Assembly (NCBI RefSeq): GCF_900111775.1
Contig: NZ_FOJJ01000001.1
Location: 248,001-312,000, forward strand
Length of the DNA stretch: 64,000 bases
Source of the DNA: Desulfuromonas acetexigens
GTDB taxonomy: Bacteria > Desulfobacterota > Desulfuromonadia > Desulfuromonadales > Trichloromonadaceae
Direction: 5' to 3'
The notes under the pieces are model-generated. The model was not told the origin of the DNA and did no database searches. It saw nothing but the letters and a program-made list of their open reading frames with translations. Positions 9,065-18,871 of this stretch are shown in pieces. The translations under genes were made by a program, and so were the position numbers. The first letter of the stretch is position 1. Every line of letters starts with the position of its first letter.

Positions 9065-9088
9065 GAATACCGGCGTTTGCCGGTATTC
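9065..9088 (+). other. Perfect hairpin in the leuS leader
   Basis: GAATACCGGC, loop GTTT, GCCGGTATTC: a 10-bp perfect stem 43 bases before leuS. No run of T follows, so it is not a clear intrinsic terminator. No T-box features (specifier loop, conserved T-box sequence) were recognised around it. It may stabilise the mRNA or end infA transcripts. Confidence 0.45.
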
Positions 9089-9130
9089 ATGTTTAAGAAA
9101 CCGATGGCCCATGCGGGCCGTGGAGGATAT

Positions 9131-11686
9131 ATGCAAGAACGTTACAATGCCGCCACCATCGAAGAGAAATGGCAGAACCGCTGGGATGCCGATGAGACCT
9201 TTAAGGTTACCGAGGACCCCGCCCGGGAAAAGTTCTATCTGCTGGAAATGTTCCCCTATCCCTCGGGTCGTATCCATATGGGACATGTGCGCAACTACTC
9301 CATCGGTGACGTGGTCGCCCGCTTCAAACGGCTTCAGGGCTTTAACGTTCTGCATCCCATGGGCTGGGACGCCTTCGGCATGCCGGCGGAAAATGCCGCG
9401 ATTAATCATGGCATTCATCCTGCTAAATGGACCTTCGAGAATATCGCCAGTATGAAGATCCAACTGAAAAAGATGGGGCTCTCCTATGACTGGGACCGGG
9501 AGCTGGCGACCTGCGATCCTGCCTATTACCGCTGGGAACAATTGGTCTTTTTGCGGATGCTGGAGAAGGGGCTGGCCTATAAGAAGAGTTCTTCAGTGAA
9601 CTGGTGCCCCTCCTGCCAGACGGTACTGGCCAACGAGCAGGTGGAGGATGGCTGCTGCTGGCGTTGCGACAGCGAGGTGGTCGCCAAGGAACTGGAACAG
9701 TGGTTCTTCCGTATCACCAATTACGCCCAGGAGCTGCTTGACGAAACCTACAATCTTCCCGGCTGGCCCGAGCCGGTGCTGATCATGCAACGTAACTGGA
9801 TCGGCCGCAGTATCGGTTGCGAGATCGATTTCCCCATCGACGGGCGCGAGCAGTCGATTCGTGTCTTCACTACCCGTCAGGACACCCTTTTCGGCGCCAC
9901 CTTCATGAGCCTGGCGCCGGAACATCCCCTGGCGCTGGAACTGACCACCGCCGATCAGCGTCCACTCGTCGAGGCTTTCATCGCCAAAGTCAAAAAACAG
10001 GACAAACTCAAGCGCACCAGCGACGATCAGGAAAAAGAAGGGGTCTTTACCGGCAGCTACTGCCTGAACCCGGTAACAGGGAGCAAGATGCCGATCTTTT
10101 TGGCCAATTTTGTTCTGATGGAATACGGCACTGGCGCCGTTATGGCGGTGCCGACCCACGATCAGCGGGATTTCGAATTCGCGCGCAAATACCGGTTGCC
10201 GCAGGTAGTTGTCATCCAACCGGAAGGCGAGACCCTCGATCCCGAAACGATGGAGGCCGCCTGGACCGGACCGGGGATCATGGTCAACTCGGCGGAATCC
10301 AATGGTCTCGCCAACGAGGAGGCCAAGGAGAAGATCGCCGAGTCTCTGACGCAGCGGGGGATCGGTCAAAAGACGGTCAATTACCGCCTGCGCGACTGGG
10401 GGGTTTCCCGGCAGAGATATTGGGGGACACCGATCCCGGTGATCTACTGCGATCACTGCGGCATGGTCCCGGTCCCGGAAAAGGATCTGCCCGTGGTGCT
10501 GCCGACCGACGTTGCTTTCACTGGTGAAGGGGGCAGCCCCTTGGCTCAATCCGAAGCCTTCGTCAAAACCCCTTGCCCTGTTTGCGGCAAAGTGGCCCGG
10601 CGGGAAACGGACACCTTCGACACCTTTGTGGAAAGTTCCTGGTATTTTGCCCGCTATGCCTGCCCGAAGCACGACGGGGGGCCGCTCGACGCCAATGCCG
10701 TCAACTATTGGTTGCCCGTCGACCAATATATCGGCGGTGTCGAGCATGCGGTCATGCATCTGCTCTATGCTCGCTTCTTCACGAAAGTGCTGCGCGACCT
10801 CGGCTTGATGAAAGTCGGCGAGCCTTTCACCAATCTGCTGACCCAGGGGATGGTCTGTATGGAGACCCGCTCCTGTCCCGAGCACGGCTGGCTCTATCCC
10901 GAGGAAGTGGTCGACGGACGCTGCTCCCGCTGTCAGGCCGAAACGGTGCTGGGTCGCAACGAGAAGATGAGCAAATCGAAGAAAAACGTTATCGACCCCG
11001 ATCATCTCATCACCCGCTACGGTGCCGACACCGCCCGGCTCTTTTCCCTGTTCGCCGCCCCGCCGGAAAAGGATCTGGAATGGAATGAGCAGGGGGTCGA
11101 AGGCTGCTTCCGCTTTATCGGCCGGGTCTGGCGCCTGATCTACGAAAATCTGGGATTGATTCAAGGGGTCGACCTGCCGACCACGGCCGAAGGCCCGGCC
11201 CGCGACCTGCGCCGGGTCACCCATCGAACGATCAAAAAGGTCACCGAGGATATCGACGGGCGTTTCCATTTCAATACCGCCATCGCCGCCGTCATGGAGC
11301 TGGTCAACGCCATTTCCGCCTTTGAGGGCAAGGCCGAGGCGCCGGCGGTGCTGCGTGAAGCCCTGGAAACAACAGTCCGACTCCTCACCCCCTTTGTTCC
11401 CCATGTCGCCGAGGAGCTGTGGAGCTGTCTCGGCCATGGTGAGGGGATCGAAAGCCAAGGCTGGCCAAAGTGGGATGAAAACGCCCTGATCGAAGATGAG
11501 ATTTCGATTGTGGTGCAGGTCAACGGCAAGGTCCGCGGTAAGGTCACTGTCCCGGCCGATGCCGCCGAGGACACGATCCGTCAGGCCGCCCTGAGCGAGG
11601 CGAATGTTGCTCGCTTCATCGCCGAACTGACGGTACGCAAGGTCATTCTCGTTCCCGGCCGTTTGGTCAATATCGTGGTGTCCTGA
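9131..11686 (+). CDS. leuS: Leucyl-tRNA synthetase
   Basis: Charges tRNA-Leu. The 851-residue class I synthetase has the HIGH-type motif [18 protein letters not shown], zinc-like CPSC and CRCD cysteine pairs, a CP1 editing domain ([19 protein letters not shown] and [19 protein letters not shown]), and KMSKS ([14 protein letters not shown]). A CPEHGW/CSRC zinc-finger-like insertion sits before KMSKS. ATG 9131 has TGGAGGAT upstream and begins [15 protein letters not shown], as in the family. The longer frame from 9059 adds an atypical N-terminus. The stop overlaps the lptE start (TGATG), and leuS-lptE-holA matches the conserved proteobacterial order. Confidence 0.98.
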   Translation: MQERYNAATIEEKWQNRWDADETFKVTEDPAREKFYLLEMFPYPSGRIHMGHVRNYSIGDVVARFKRLQGFNVLHPMGWDAFGMPAENAAINHGIHPAKWTFENIASMKIQLKKMGLSYDWDRELATCDPAYYRWEQLVFLRMLEKGLAYKKSSSVNWCPSCQTVLANEQVEDGCCWRCDSEVVAKELEQWFFRITNYAQELLDETYNLPGWPEPVLIMQRNWIGRSIGCEIDFPIDGREQSIRVFTTRQDTLFGATFMSLAPEHPLALELTTADQRPLVEAFIAKVKKQDKLKRTSDDQEKEGVFTGSYCLNPVTGSKMPIFLANFVLMEYGTGAVMAVPTHDQRDFEFARKYRLPQVVVIQPEGETLDPETMEAAWTGPGIMVNSAESNGLANEEAKEKIAESLTQRGIGQKTVNYRLRDWGVSRQRYWGTPIPVIYCDHCGMVPVPEKDLPVVLPTDVAFTGEGGSPLAQSEAFVKTPCPVCGKVARRETDTFDTFVESSWYFARYACPKHDGGPLDANAVNYWLPVDQYIGGVEHAVMHLLYARFFTKVLRDLGLMKVGEPFTNLLTQGMVCMETRSCPEHGWLYPEEVVDGRCSRCQAETVLGRNEKMSKSKKNVIDPDHLITRYGADTARLFSLFAAPPEKDLEWNEQGVEGCFRFIGRVWRLIYENLGLIQGVDLPTTAEGPARDLRRVTHRTIKKVTEDIDGRFHFNTAIAAVMELVNAISAFEGKAEAPAVLREALETTVRLLTPFVPHVAEELWSCLGHGEGIESQGWPKWDENALIEDEISIVVQVNGKVRGKVTVPADAAEDTIRQAALSEANVARFIAELTVRKVILVPGRLVNIVVS

Positions 11687-12189
11687 TGAAACGTCTTGGT
11701 GCCTTTCTGTTGCTGTTGATCCTGCTGGCGGGCTGCGGCTACACCCCGCGGGGCCTCAGCCCGGGGATCGGTGTGAGTACGCTCTATATCCAGCCGCTGG
11801 GGAATCGTACGGCGGAGCCTTTTCTCGATAGCATGCTGACCAACGACCTGATTATGTGGTTCAGTCGTGATCAGCAATTACGCTTGGTCGCCAGCGCCAA
11901 GGAGGCAGAAGCCGTGCTCAGTGGCGATGTCGCTTCTTACAGCCGGACCTCGGTAGCCTACAACCGGCGGGACAAAATTCAGGAATACCGCTCCGAAATG
12001 CTCGTCAACGCCAACCTGCGCCGGGTTACCGACGGCAAGATTCTGTGGAAGGACAGTGTCTTCTGGACCGAGGAGTCGCTCAACAGCGCCGACCGCGCCC
12101 GCCAGGACGACTTTGAAACCGAGGCCATGCAGAAAATCAGCCAGCGGCTGGCCGAGCAGATCTATCAGCGGATCCAGGAAAATTTCTAA
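11686..12189 (+). CDS. lptE: LPS-assembly lipoprotein LptE
   Basis: Outer-membrane lipoprotein that plugs the LptD barrel and helps insert LPS. The 167 residues start with a lipoprotein signal (ILLAGC, lipidated Cys17) followed by GYTPRG. The body has the LptE-type strands LYIQPLGNRTAEPFLD and VLSGDVASYSRT. ATG 11686 overlaps the leuS stop. Position between leuS and holA is the strongest support, since LptE sequences diverge quickly. It shows that the cell has an LPS outer membrane. Confidence 0.88.
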   Translation: MKRLGAFLLLLILLAGCGYTPRGLSPGIGVSTLYIQPLGNRTAEPFLDSMLTNDLIMWFSRDQQLRLVASAKEAEAVLSGDVASYSRTSVAYNRRDKIQEYRSEMLVNANLRRVTDGKILWKDSVFWTEESLNSADRARQDDFETEAMQKISQRLAEQIYQRIQENF

Positions 12190-12194
12190 AGGGT

Positions 12195-13196
12195 ATGAAT
12201 TCCGCTGAGCTTTTTCGGGCACTGGAAAAAAGGGAAGTCCCCAACCTGCTTTTTCTCTACGGCGAGGAAGGGTTTCTCATCGAGAAATGCTGGCGCGCCA
12301 TTCTCGACATCCTCTTGCCGCCGGCGGATCGGGATTTCAACTTTGATCTGTTCTCGGCCCGGGAGGCCCGGGCTGCAGATATCCTTGATCAAGCCCGAAC
12401 CTTTCCGATTTTCGCCGCACATCGTCTGATCCTGGTCAAGGATGCCCAGCATTTTTCCGCTGAAGCACTCGAAGCCTTTCTTCCGTACCTGCGGGAGCCC
12501 GTTCCGGAAACCGTACTGGTACTGGTCGCCGATAAAATCGACGGTCGTCGTAAATTTTTCCAGGACTTCAAAAAATTCGGGGAGTTGGTGGAGTTCAAGA
12601 AGCTCTACGACAACCAGATCCCCGGCTTTATCCGCGAACAGGCGCGTTCGGCCAGGTATTCTCTGACCGAGGAAGCCTTGGCGCTCTTCTGCCGCCGGGT
12701 GGGAAACGATCTGCAGGAAATCCAGGGGGAGTTGACCAAGCTTTTTTCCTACCTGGGGGAACGCAAGCTGGCCGATGTCGATGATGTTCGGGCGATTGTT
12801 TCCGATACCCGTATCGACAGCGTCTTTGCTCTGAACGATGCCTTGGGCGGTCGGCGCCACGGAGAGGCGCAGCATCTGTTGGGGCGGATTCTCGACGATG
12901 GTTCGCCCCCGCTCATGGTGCTGACTATGATCGTCCGGCACTTTCGCCAATTATGGAAATGTCGTGAGTCGCAAGAGCAGGGGATCGGGGAGCGAGACTT
13001 GCCCAAGGTGCTGGGGATTGCACCATTTTTCATAAAGGGATTGATTGAGCAATCCCGGAGCTTTTCGTCATCCCGCTATCGGGAGCTGTTCGATTTTTTC
13101 CTGGAAACGGATCTCGCGCTAAAATCCAGCGGCGCCCATCCAAACGCGCTCTTGGGCACCTTGGTGACAGAAATCACCCGGAACGGCGGACAATAA
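12195..13196 (+). CDS. holA: DNA polymerase III delta subunit
   Basis: Clamp-loader subunit that opens the beta clamp. The 333-residue protein has the HolA layout: the N-terminal AAA-like domain (NLLFLYGEEGFLIEKCW; RLILVKDAQHFSAE; VLVLVADKIDGRRKFFQ), then FIREQARSARYSLTEEAL, the helical VGNDLQEIQGELTKLFSYL segment and the C-terminal collar domain (FALNDALGGRRHGEAQHLL, MIVRHFRQLWK). There is no Walker A motif, as expected for delta. It starts 5 bases after lptE and ends in a terminator shared with rpsT. Confidence 0.93.
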   Translation: MNSAELFRALEKREVPNLLFLYGEEGFLIEKCWRAILDILLPPADRDFNFDLFSAREARAADILDQARTFPIFAAHRLILVKDAQHFSAEALEAFLPYLREPVPETVLVLVADKIDGRRKFFQDFKKFGELVEFKKLYDNQIPGFIREQARSARYSLTEEALALFCRRVGNDLQEIQGELTKLFSYLGERKLADVDDVRAIVSDTRIDSVFALNDALGGRRHGEAQHLLGRILDDGSPPLMVLTMIVRHFRQLWKCRESQEQGIGERDLPKVLGIAPFFIKGLIEQSRSFSSSRYRELFDFFLETDLALKSSGAHPNALLGTLVTEITRNGGQ

Positions 13197-13225
13197 AAAA
13201 GGAGGCTTGAAAGCCTCCTTTTTTT
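13195..13225. terminator. Bidirectional terminator between holA and rpsT
   Basis: AAAAAA, GGAGGCT, loop TGAA, AGCCTCC, TTTTTTT. The A and T runs on both sides let it end holA on the + strand and rpsT on the - strand, which converge here. Confidence 0.9.
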
Positions 13226-13246
13226 AACAGCGAATGGTGAATGACC

Positions 13247-13507
13247 CTAGAGGGCATTGACAAGTTTGGCCAGGCGGGAAATCTTGCGGCTGGCGGTCGC
13301 TTTGTGGATGATCCCTTTGCCGGCGGCCTTGTCGATATAGGGCATGGCTTTTTCCATGGCGAGCTTGGCGGCTTCGGCATCGCCGGCGGCGACGGCTTCG
13401 CGAACCTGCTTGACGTAGGTGCGCATAGTCGAACGGATGTGGGTGTTGCGCGCATTACGAACTGTGTTCTGCTTATTTCTCTTCAGTGCGGATTTGTGGT
13501 TGGCCAA
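13247..13507 (-). CDS. rpsT: 30S ribosomal protein S20
   Basis: Primary 16S rRNA-binding protein of the small subunit. The 86 basic residues match S20 from end to end: [68 protein letters not shown] at 13507 has a GGAGG-type site upstream on the minus strand. It is monocistronic, with its own promoter at 13554-13582 and the shared terminator. It is transcribed against the neighbouring operons. Confidence 0.98.
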   Translation of the reverse strand: MANHKSALKRNKQNTVRNARNTHIRSTMRTYVKQVREAVAAGDAEAAKLAMEKAMPYIDKAAGKGIIHKATASRKISRLAKLVNAL

Positions 13508-13553
13508 GGTTTTATCCTCCGGTGGGTGTGATTAATTTTTACATGACGGCAGC

Positions 13554-13582
13554 TTTATAACATCACATTAGTCCGCCGTCAA
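13554..13582 (-). promoter_or_regulatory. rpsT promoter
   Basis: On the minus strand TTGACG (complement of 13577-13582), a 17-base spacer, then TATAAA (complement of 13554-13559). A near-consensus sigma-70 promoter about 47 bases before the rpsT start. Confidence 0.75.
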
Positions 13583-13630
13583 GTTAAAAACTCTCCAATA
13601 TGTAAAGAATAGTTCTTTAACATCAGCACC

Positions 13631-13642
13631 TTAACATGTTAA
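13631..13642. promoter_or_regulatory. Palindrome in the AT-rich rpsT-murJ gap
   Basis: TTAACATGTTAA, a perfect 12-base palindrome, in the AT-rich 258-base divergent gap 13508-13765. A small hairpin (CGGGGA, loop TATTT, TCCCCG) follows at 13705-13721. Either could be an operator or leader structure for murJ. No clear murJ promoter was recognised. Confidence 0.3.
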
Positions 13643-13765
13643 TCAACTGAATTAAGATAAAATAATACAAATTTTACTTAGTTATAAATCTCTTTGGCGG
13701 ATAGCGGGGATATTTTCCCCGTGGGTTTCCCCCTTGGAGTTGGTTGACTTGACTTCGGAGGCCGC

Positions 13766-15334
13766 ATGTCGGAAAGAAAAAACATCACCCGTGCCGCAGG
13801 GGTTTTAGGGCTGGCTACCGGTTTGAGCCGTATCGCCGGCCTGGTGCGGGATATGGTAGTCGCGGCGCTTTTCGGGGCCGGATTCGGGACGGATGCCTTT
13901 TTCGTCGCCTTTACCATCCCCAACCTGCTCCGCCGGTTTTTCGCCGAAGGCTCACTGACCGCCGCCTTTGTACCCACCTTTTCGGAGGTCTATCATCAAG
14001 AGGGGAGGCAGCAGGCTCAGGAGGTGGCGAATATCTGCATGACTCTGCTGGTTCTGATCATGACCGGCGTCACCCTGACGGGGATCTGGGGCTCTCCCTG
14101 GCTGGTTGAATTCGTCGGTCACGGCTTCGGCGCCGTCGAGGGCAAGCTCGAACTGACCGATTTTCTCAATCGGATCATGTTTCCCTATATCTTTTTTGTC
14201 AGCCTGCTGGCGTTGCTGACGGGCATCCTTAATGTCATGGGGCACTATTTTGTTCCCGCCGTGTCGCCACTGTTGCTCAATCTCAGCATGATTCTTTGTG
14301 CCGTATGGCTTCACTCCCGTTTCGAAGTGGGAATCACCGCCCTGGCGGTAGGGGTGTTGGTCGGCGGCGTTCTGCAGCTGCTCATCCAGATACCGGTAAC
14401 GCGCCGTCTCGGCATTCGGTTGCGGCCCGATTTTCGTTTCAGTCATCCTCGGGTTCGACGAATTGCCTGGTTGATGCTCCCCGGATTGATCGGCGTTGCC
14501 ATCTATCAGATCAATGTCGTGGTTTCCCGTCTGCTGGCATCGTTTCTGCCGGAAGGGAGCGTTTCTTTTCTTTATTACAGTCAGCGGCTTTTCGAATTTC
14601 CCCAGGGGATTTTTATCGTTTCCCTGGCTCAGGCGGTGCTTCCCGCCATGAGTCGGCAAATGGGAAACCGTGACGATCAGGGTTTTCGCGAGTCCCTGCA
14701 CTACGCTCTGATTCTGATCGCTCTGATTACCATTCCCGCCTCGGTCGGTCTGTATCTTTGTGCCGAGCCGATTTTCAGTCTTTTCTTTATGAAGGGGGCA
14801 TTTCTCGCAGAGGATGTACGCCAGACCGCTCTGGCTCTGGCCGCTTATGCACCAGGACTCTTTTTTGTCGGGGTCAGCCGCGTCATCGTCCCGGCGTTCT
14901 ATGCCCGTCAGGATACGCGAACGCCGGTGTGGATTTCTTTTTGGACGCTACTGATGAATGTGGCCCTGGGACTACTGCTCATGCGTCCCTTCGGCCATGT
15001 CGGTCTGGCTGCGGCGCTGACGCTCTCCTCGGTCTTCAACAGTTGCGCCCTGCTCTGGGCCTTGCATGGCAAGATGGGACGGCTGGGGCTTGCTTCCGTC
15101 ACTTCCGCTCTGGCGCGCATTCTGCCGGCCGCTGCCGTCATGGGTGCCGCCGTCTGGGTGCTGCTGCGCCTCGTGCCTTGGCTCGAACCTGGGCGGATCT
15201 GGCTCAAGGGGAGCGTACTGGGCGGCACGATTGGGGTCGGTTGTCTGATCTTCGCCTTGGGCTGTATGCTTTTACGGGTGCCTTACACCGAGCAAGCCCT
15301 GAGCCTGATCAAACGAAAGGTGCTGAAACGATGA
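13766..15334 (+). CDS. murJ: Lipid II flippase MurJ (MviN family)
   Basis: Moves lipid II across the inner membrane for peptidoglycan synthesis. The 522 residues form about 14 hydrophobic segments typical of the MOP superfamily. The N-terminus carries family hallmarks: GLATGLSRIAGLVRDMVVAALFG, FFVAFTIPNLLRRFFAEGSLTAAFVPTF. Later segments include LFEFPQGIFIVSLAQAVLPAMS. ATG 13766 with CGGAGGC upstream. Length is normal. Its stop overlaps the next start (ATGA). Confidence 0.97.
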   Translation: MSERKNITRAAGVLGLATGLSRIAGLVRDMVVAALFGAGFGTDAFFVAFTIPNLLRRFFAEGSLTAAFVPTFSEVYHQEGRQQAQEVANICMTLLVLIMTGVTLTGIWGSPWLVEFVGHGFGAVEGKLELTDFLNRIMFPYIFFVSLLALLTGILNVMGHYFVPAVSPLLLNLSMILCAVWLHSRFEVGITALAVGVLVGGVLQLLIQIPVTRRLGIRLRPDFRFSHPRVRRIAWLMLPGLIGVAIYQINVVVSRLLASFLPEGSVSFLYYSQRLFEFPQGIFIVSLAQAVLPAMSRQMGNRDDQGFRESLHYALILIALITIPASVGLYLCAEPIFSLFFMKGAFLAEDVRQTALALAAYAPGLFFVGVSRVIVPAFYARQDTRTPVWISFWTLLMNVALGLLLMRPFGHVGLAAALTLSSVFNSCALLWALHGKMGRLGLASVTSALARILPAAAVMGAAVWVLLRLVPWLEPGRIWLKGSVLGGTIGVGCLIFALGCMLLRVPYTEQALSLIKRKVLKR

Positions 15335-15876
15335 AAATTCCATCCTACGAAGTTCAGGGCTTGTCGACTCCTGTCGGCTTTATCACGGTCGTCGTCGGCG
15401 AAGGCTTGATTCGGGAAGTGCTGTTGATGGCAGACGAAACCCAGGCCCGAGACGCGTTGCGGCAAAAATATCCGCGCCATGCCTGGACGGAAGCGGGACC
15501 GGCGCTTGCCGCCTGCGTCCAGTTGCGGGAATTTTTTCAGGGCGAGCGCAGTGCCTTCGATCTCCCTCTCGATTGGACCCGTTTCACCCCCTTTGCCACT
15601 GCCATCCTGCGGGAGTTGGCCAGGGTTCCTTTGGGGGCGACCCTGACCTACGGTGACTTGGCCCAGCGCGCCGGCTATCCTGGCCGCGCCCGCGCGGTAG
15701 GGCGGGTTATGGCCGGCAACCCTTATCCCATCCTTCTTCCCTGTCATCGGGTTGTCGGGCGTGACGGACGCTTGACCGGCTACTCTGGCGGGGAAGGGAT
15801 AACGACCAAGTCGCGGCTCCTCGATTTCGAGGCCTCCGTCGTTAAAAATCCGCATTTGTTAAGGAAAATCCCTTGA
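15331..15876 (+). CDS. ogt: Methylated-DNA-protein cysteine methyltransferase
   Basis: Suicide repair protein that takes the alkyl group from O6-alkylguanine onto its own cysteine. The 181-residue product has the active-site motif LPCHRVVG (Cys138), the helix-turn-helix GATLTYGDLAQRAGYPGRARAVG with the finger Arg, and NPYPIL before the active site. The N-terminal domain is short and there is no Ada Zn domain, so it is an Ogt/MGMT type. ATG 15331 overlaps the murJ stop. The symbol is by family; ogt and ada-C-like forms cannot be separated with certainty here. Confidence 0.92.
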   Translation: MKIPSYEVQGLSTPVGFITVVVGEGLIREVLLMADETQARDALRQKYPRHAWTEAGPALAACVQLREFFQGERSAFDLPLDWTRFTPFATAILRELARVPLGATLTYGDLAQRAGYPGRARAVGRVMAGNPYPILLPCHRVVGRDGRLTGYSGGEGITTKSRLLDFEASVVKNPHLLRKIP

Positions 15877-15902
15877 CACGGGCAAGGCGCCTTTGCTAGA
15901 TA
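15873..15902 (+). promoter_or_regulatory. Probable promoter of tRNA-Val
   Basis: TTGACA at 15873-15878 overlaps the end of the alkyltransferase gene. An 18-base spacer leads to TAGATA at 15897-15902, preceded by an extended -10 TG at 15894-15895. It sits 18 bases before the tRNA. Confidence 0.5.
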
Positions 15903-15919
15903 TACGTCGTTTCGGTTGT

Positions 15920-15994
<75 letters not shown>

Positions 15995-16022
15995 AGACCG
16001 GCAACCGAATTGAATCATGGAC

Positions 16023-16046
16023 GAGGCATCCCCGGATGCCTCTTTT
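16023..16046 (+). terminator. Terminator after tRNA-Val, just before thrS
   Basis: GAGGCATCC, CC, GGATGCCTC, TTTT. It ends 17 bases before the thrS start codon, so it could end the tRNA transcript or attenuate read-through into thrS. No T-box or tRNA-like anticodon arm mimic of the thrS operator type was recognised. Confidence 0.7.
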
Positions 16047-16063
16047 CATTCCTGGAGTAACCG

Positions 16064-17980
16064 ATGAGTCAGGTGCAAATCGAGCTGCCCGACGGTTCCA
16101 AAAAAGAATTCTCCGCCGGAAGTACCCCGTTAGATGTGGCCCGGTCGATCGGCGAGGGCCTGGCTCGTCAGGCGGTGGCTGCTCGTATCGATGGTAAGCT
16201 GGTGGATTTGAATAGTCCTCTCGATCAGGATGCCCGGGTCGAGTTGGTCACCCTCAACTCTCCGGAAGGGTTGGATGTCTATCGTCACACCACCGCGCAC
16301 CTGATGGCGCATGCGGTGAAAGCCCTCTATGGCGACGATGTCCAGGTCACCATCGGGCCGTCCATCGAAAATGGTTTTTACTACGACTTCTACAGCACCA
16401 AGCTGACTTTTGTGCCGGAAATGTTCGAAGCCATTGAAAAGAAGATGGAAGAACTGGCGGCTGCCGACCTCCCCATCATCCGTGAAGAACTTCCTCGGGA
16501 TGAGGCCATCGTCCTCTTTCGGGGCATGGGCGAAAACTACAAGGTCGAGCTGATCGAGGATCTTCCGGACGGCGTCGTCTCTCTCTATCGGCAGGGGGAT
16601 TTTGTCGATCTCTGCCGCGGGCCGCATTTGCCCTCCACCAAATTTATCAAGGCCTTCAAATTGACCGGCGTGGCCGGGGCTTACTGGCGTGGCAGTGAGA
16701 AGAACGCCATGTTGCAGCGCATTTATGCCACTGCCTTTCCTGACAAGAAAGAGCTGAAAACTTATTTGGCTCGCCTTGAGGAAGCTCGCAAGCGCGATCA
16801 CCGCAAGCTCGGTAAGGAACTCGATCTCTTTTCTTTCAGTGAAGAGGCTGGCGCCGGGCTGGTAATCTGGCATCCCAAAGGAGCTCTGCTGCGGACCCTG
16901 CTCGAGGATTTCGAGCGGCGCGAGCACCTGCGTCGGGGTTACGATATCGTCATGGGCCCGCAGATCCTGCGCACCGAGCTTTGGAAAACTTCCGGTCATT
17001 ACGAAAACTACCGGGAAAACATGTATTTCACCGAGATCGACGAGCAGAGCTATGGCATCAAGCCGATGAACTGCCTAGCGCACATGCTCATCTACAAGTC
17101 GAAGATGCGCTCCTACCGCGATCTGCCCTTACGCTATTTCGAACTGGGCACGGTGCATCGTCACGAAAAGTCCGGGGTGTTGCACGGCCTTTTGCGGGTG
17201 CGCGGCTTCACCCAGGACGATGCCCATATCCTCTGTACCCCCGAACAACTCGATGCCGAGATCAAGGGGGTGATCAAGTTTGTCCAGGATGTCATGGGCA
17301 TCTTCGGTTTTGAGTACGAGATGGAAATTTCCACCCGTCCGGAAAAATCGATTGGCAGCGACGCCGATTGGGAGCGGGCAACTCGGGCACTGATGGCGGC
17401 CCTGGAGGATTCCGGATTGCCCTTTGAAATCAACGAAGGGGACGGCGCCTTTTATGGCCCAAAGATCGATATCAAGCTCAAGGATGCCCTTGACAGGAGA
17501 TGGCAGTGTGCTACAATCCAATGCGATTTTACCCTGCCAGAGCGCTTCGATCTTACCTATATCGGCAGCGACGGCGAAAAACATCGGCCGGTCATGGTGC
17601 ACCGGGTCATTCTGGGAGCTATTGAGCGGTTTATCGGTGTTCTGATCGAACATTTCGCCGGCAACTTCCCTCTCTGGATATCCCCGGTACAGGCTGTCAT
17701 CGTTAATGTCACCGATAATCAGGCCGACTATGTCGCCCAGGTGCAAGAACAACTGGCTGCGGCTGGAATTCGGGTGAAGGCTGATCTGCGCAACGAAAAA
17801 CTTGGATTCAAGATTCGTGAAGCGCAGTTGGACAAGATTCCCTACATGCTGGTCGTTGGGGACCGGGAGATGCAGGAAGGGCGCCTTGCCCCCCGGGATC
17901 GTACCGGGAAAACCCTCGATTCCATGACCCCCGATGAATTTATCCGTTTCGTCCAGGATGAGTGTCGTCAATATCACTAG
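16064..17980 (+). CDS. thrS: Threonyl-tRNA synthetase
   Basis: Charges tRNA-Thr. The 638-residue class II enzyme has an N-terminal TGS domain (about 1-62), an editing domain with the [12 protein letters not shown] zinc-like site and [20 protein letters not shown] in the core, motif 2 ([30 protein letters not shown]), motif 3 ([18 protein letters not shown]) and a C-terminal anticodon-binding domain. ATG 16064 with CTGGAGT upstream. Full length. The infC ribosome site AGGAGGT overlaps the thrS stop codon, so the two genes are closely coupled. Confidence 0.98.
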   Translation: MSQVQIELPDGSKKEFSAGSTPLDVARSIGEGLARQAVAARIDGKLVDLNSPLDQDARVELVTLNSPEGLDVYRHTTAHLMAHAVKALYGDDVQVTIGPSIENGFYYDFYSTKLTFVPEMFEAIEKKMEELAAADLPIIREELPRDEAIVLFRGMGENYKVELIEDLPDGVVSLYRQGDFVDLCRGPHLPSTKFIKAFKLTGVAGAYWRGSEKNAMLQRIYATAFPDKKELKTYLARLEEARKRDHRKLGKELDLFSFSEEAGAGLVIWHPKGALLRTLLEDFERREHLRRGYDIVMGPQILRTELWKTSGHYENYRENMYFTEIDEQSYGIKPMNCLAHMLIYKSKMRSYRDLPLRYFELGTVHRHEKSGVLHGLLRVRGFTQDDAHILCTPEQLDAEIKGVIKFVQDVMGIFGFEYEMEISTRPEKSIGSDADWERATRALMAALEDSGLPFEINEGDGAFYGPKIDIKLKDALDRRWQCATIQCDFTLPERFDLTYIGSDGEKHRPVMVHRVILGAIERFIGVLIEHFAGNFPLWISPVQAVIVNVTDNQADYVAQVQEQLAAAGIRVKADLRNEKLGFKIREAQLDKIPYMLVVGDREMQEGRLAPRDRTGKTLDSMTPDEFIRFVQDECRQYH

Positions 17981-17991
17981 GAGGTGTTCCC

Positions 17992-18504
17992 ATAGCTAAG
18001 CAAGAAACCAACATCAACCGGGCCATTCGCGCCCGGGAACTTCGGGTGGTCGACGACGAGGGGGAACAGCTCGGAATTCTGAGCCTGGAAGATGCCCTGG
18101 CAGCCGCCCAGCAGCGTGGCCTTGACCTGGTTGAGGTCTCCCCCAATGCCGTGCCTCCCGTTTGCCGCATCATGGATTACGGCAAATACAAGTACGAGGC
18201 GAGCAAGAAGGCAGCGGAAGCCAAGAAAAAGACGGCCAAGGTCGAGCTCAAGGAAGTCAAGATGCGTCCCAAGACCGATGAGCACGACTTTCAGTTCAAG
18301 GTCAAGCATGCGCGCCGTTTCCTTGAGGAAGGCAACAAAGTCAAGGTGACGATCATGTTCCGTGGTCGCGAAGTGACCCATCCCGAATTCGGCCAGCGGC
18401 TCTTGGCAAAGGTGGCGCAGGAAATTCAGGATCTCGGTGTGGTAGAAAGCACCTCACGGCTGATGGGACGCTTTATGTCTATGGTCGTCGCTCCCAAAAA
18501 GTAG
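17992..18504 (+). CDS. infC: Translation initiation factor IF-3 (apparent AUA start)
   Basis: Keeps ribosomal subunits apart and checks the start codon. The 170-residue product matches IF-3: ETNINRAIRARELRVVDDEGEQLG, LDLVEVSPNAVPPVCRIMDYGKYKYE, and the C-terminal RRFLEEGNKVKVTIMFRGRE. No ATG, GTG or TTG lies at the expected start. ATA at 17992 gives (M)AKQETNINRA and stands 6 bases after AGGAGGT (17979-17985). An in-frame GTG at 17962 would lie inside thrS before that ribosome site. infC in many bacteria uses AUU, AUA or AUC so that IF-3 represses its own synthesis, which fits here. Confidence 0.93.
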   Translation: MAKQETNINRAIRARELRVVDDEGEQLGILSLEDALAAAQQRGLDLVEVSPNAVPPVCRIMDYGKYKYEASKKAAEAKKKTAKVELKEVKMRPKTDEHDFQFKVKHARRFLEEGNKVKVTIMFRGREVTHPEFGQRLLAKVAQEIQDLGVVESTSRLMGRFMSMVVAPKK

Positions 18505-18510
18505 CAGTCC

Positions 18511-18540
18511 GGATCCCGCGACATCGGGTCGCGCGGATTC
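18511..18540 (+). other. Intercistronic hairpin infC-rpmI
   Basis: A 12-bp helix with one bulged C: GGATCC-CGCGAC, loop ATCGG, GTCGCG-C-GGATTC. It lies 24 bases before rpmI. In several bacteria ribosomal protein L20 represses rpmI-rplT by binding leader RNA. Whether this hairpin is such a site is only a guess. No T tract, so not a terminator. Confidence 0.4.
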
Positions 18541-18564
18541 TAAACCATAAAAGGAGATGGGGTC

Positions 18565-18762
18565 ATGCCCAAAATCAAGACCAATCGGGGAGCCGCCAAG
18601 CGCTTCCGCAAGACCGGCGCCGGCAACATTCGGCGTAACAAGGCGTTCACCAGCCATATCCTGACCAAGAAGTCTACCAAGCGTAAACGCGAACTTCGTC
18701 AGGCGACTCTGGTGCACAAGGCTGATGCCAGCAATATCAGCCGCCTGATTCCGTACCTGTAA
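18565..18762 (+). CDS. rpmI: 50S ribosomal protein L35
   Basis: Small basic large-subunit protein, 65 residues, complete: [43 protein letters not shown] 18565 follows AAAAGGAGATGG. It lies between infC and rplT as in most bacteria. The 109-base gap to rplT has two small hairpins (around 18797-18821 and GCGGC/GCCGC at 18831-18843). Confidence 0.98.
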   Translation: MPKIKTNRGAAKRFRKTGAGNIRRNKAFTSHILTKKSTKRKRELRQATLVHKADASNISRLIPYL

Positions 18763-18871
18763 AAAGACCAACCAGGATCGGCTCAAGTCCGTGAACTGAG
18801 GGGAAATAGTCTCCCCCTTCAGATCCGGCGGCGGCATTGCCGCTTCATCACAACACTGCAAGGAGTAAAAC

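Noticed and set aside
9000-9130. T-box riboswitch before leuS
   Set aside because: Only a 10-bp hairpin is present; no specifier loop, T-box sequence or following terminator.
9593-11458. 621-codon minus-strand open frame
   Set aside because: Shadow of leuS, with repetitive His/Gly/Asp-rich composition and no family resemblance.
17962-17964. GTG start for infC
   Set aside because: It lies inside thrS and before the ribosome site; the family N-terminus begins at the ATA 30 bases later.
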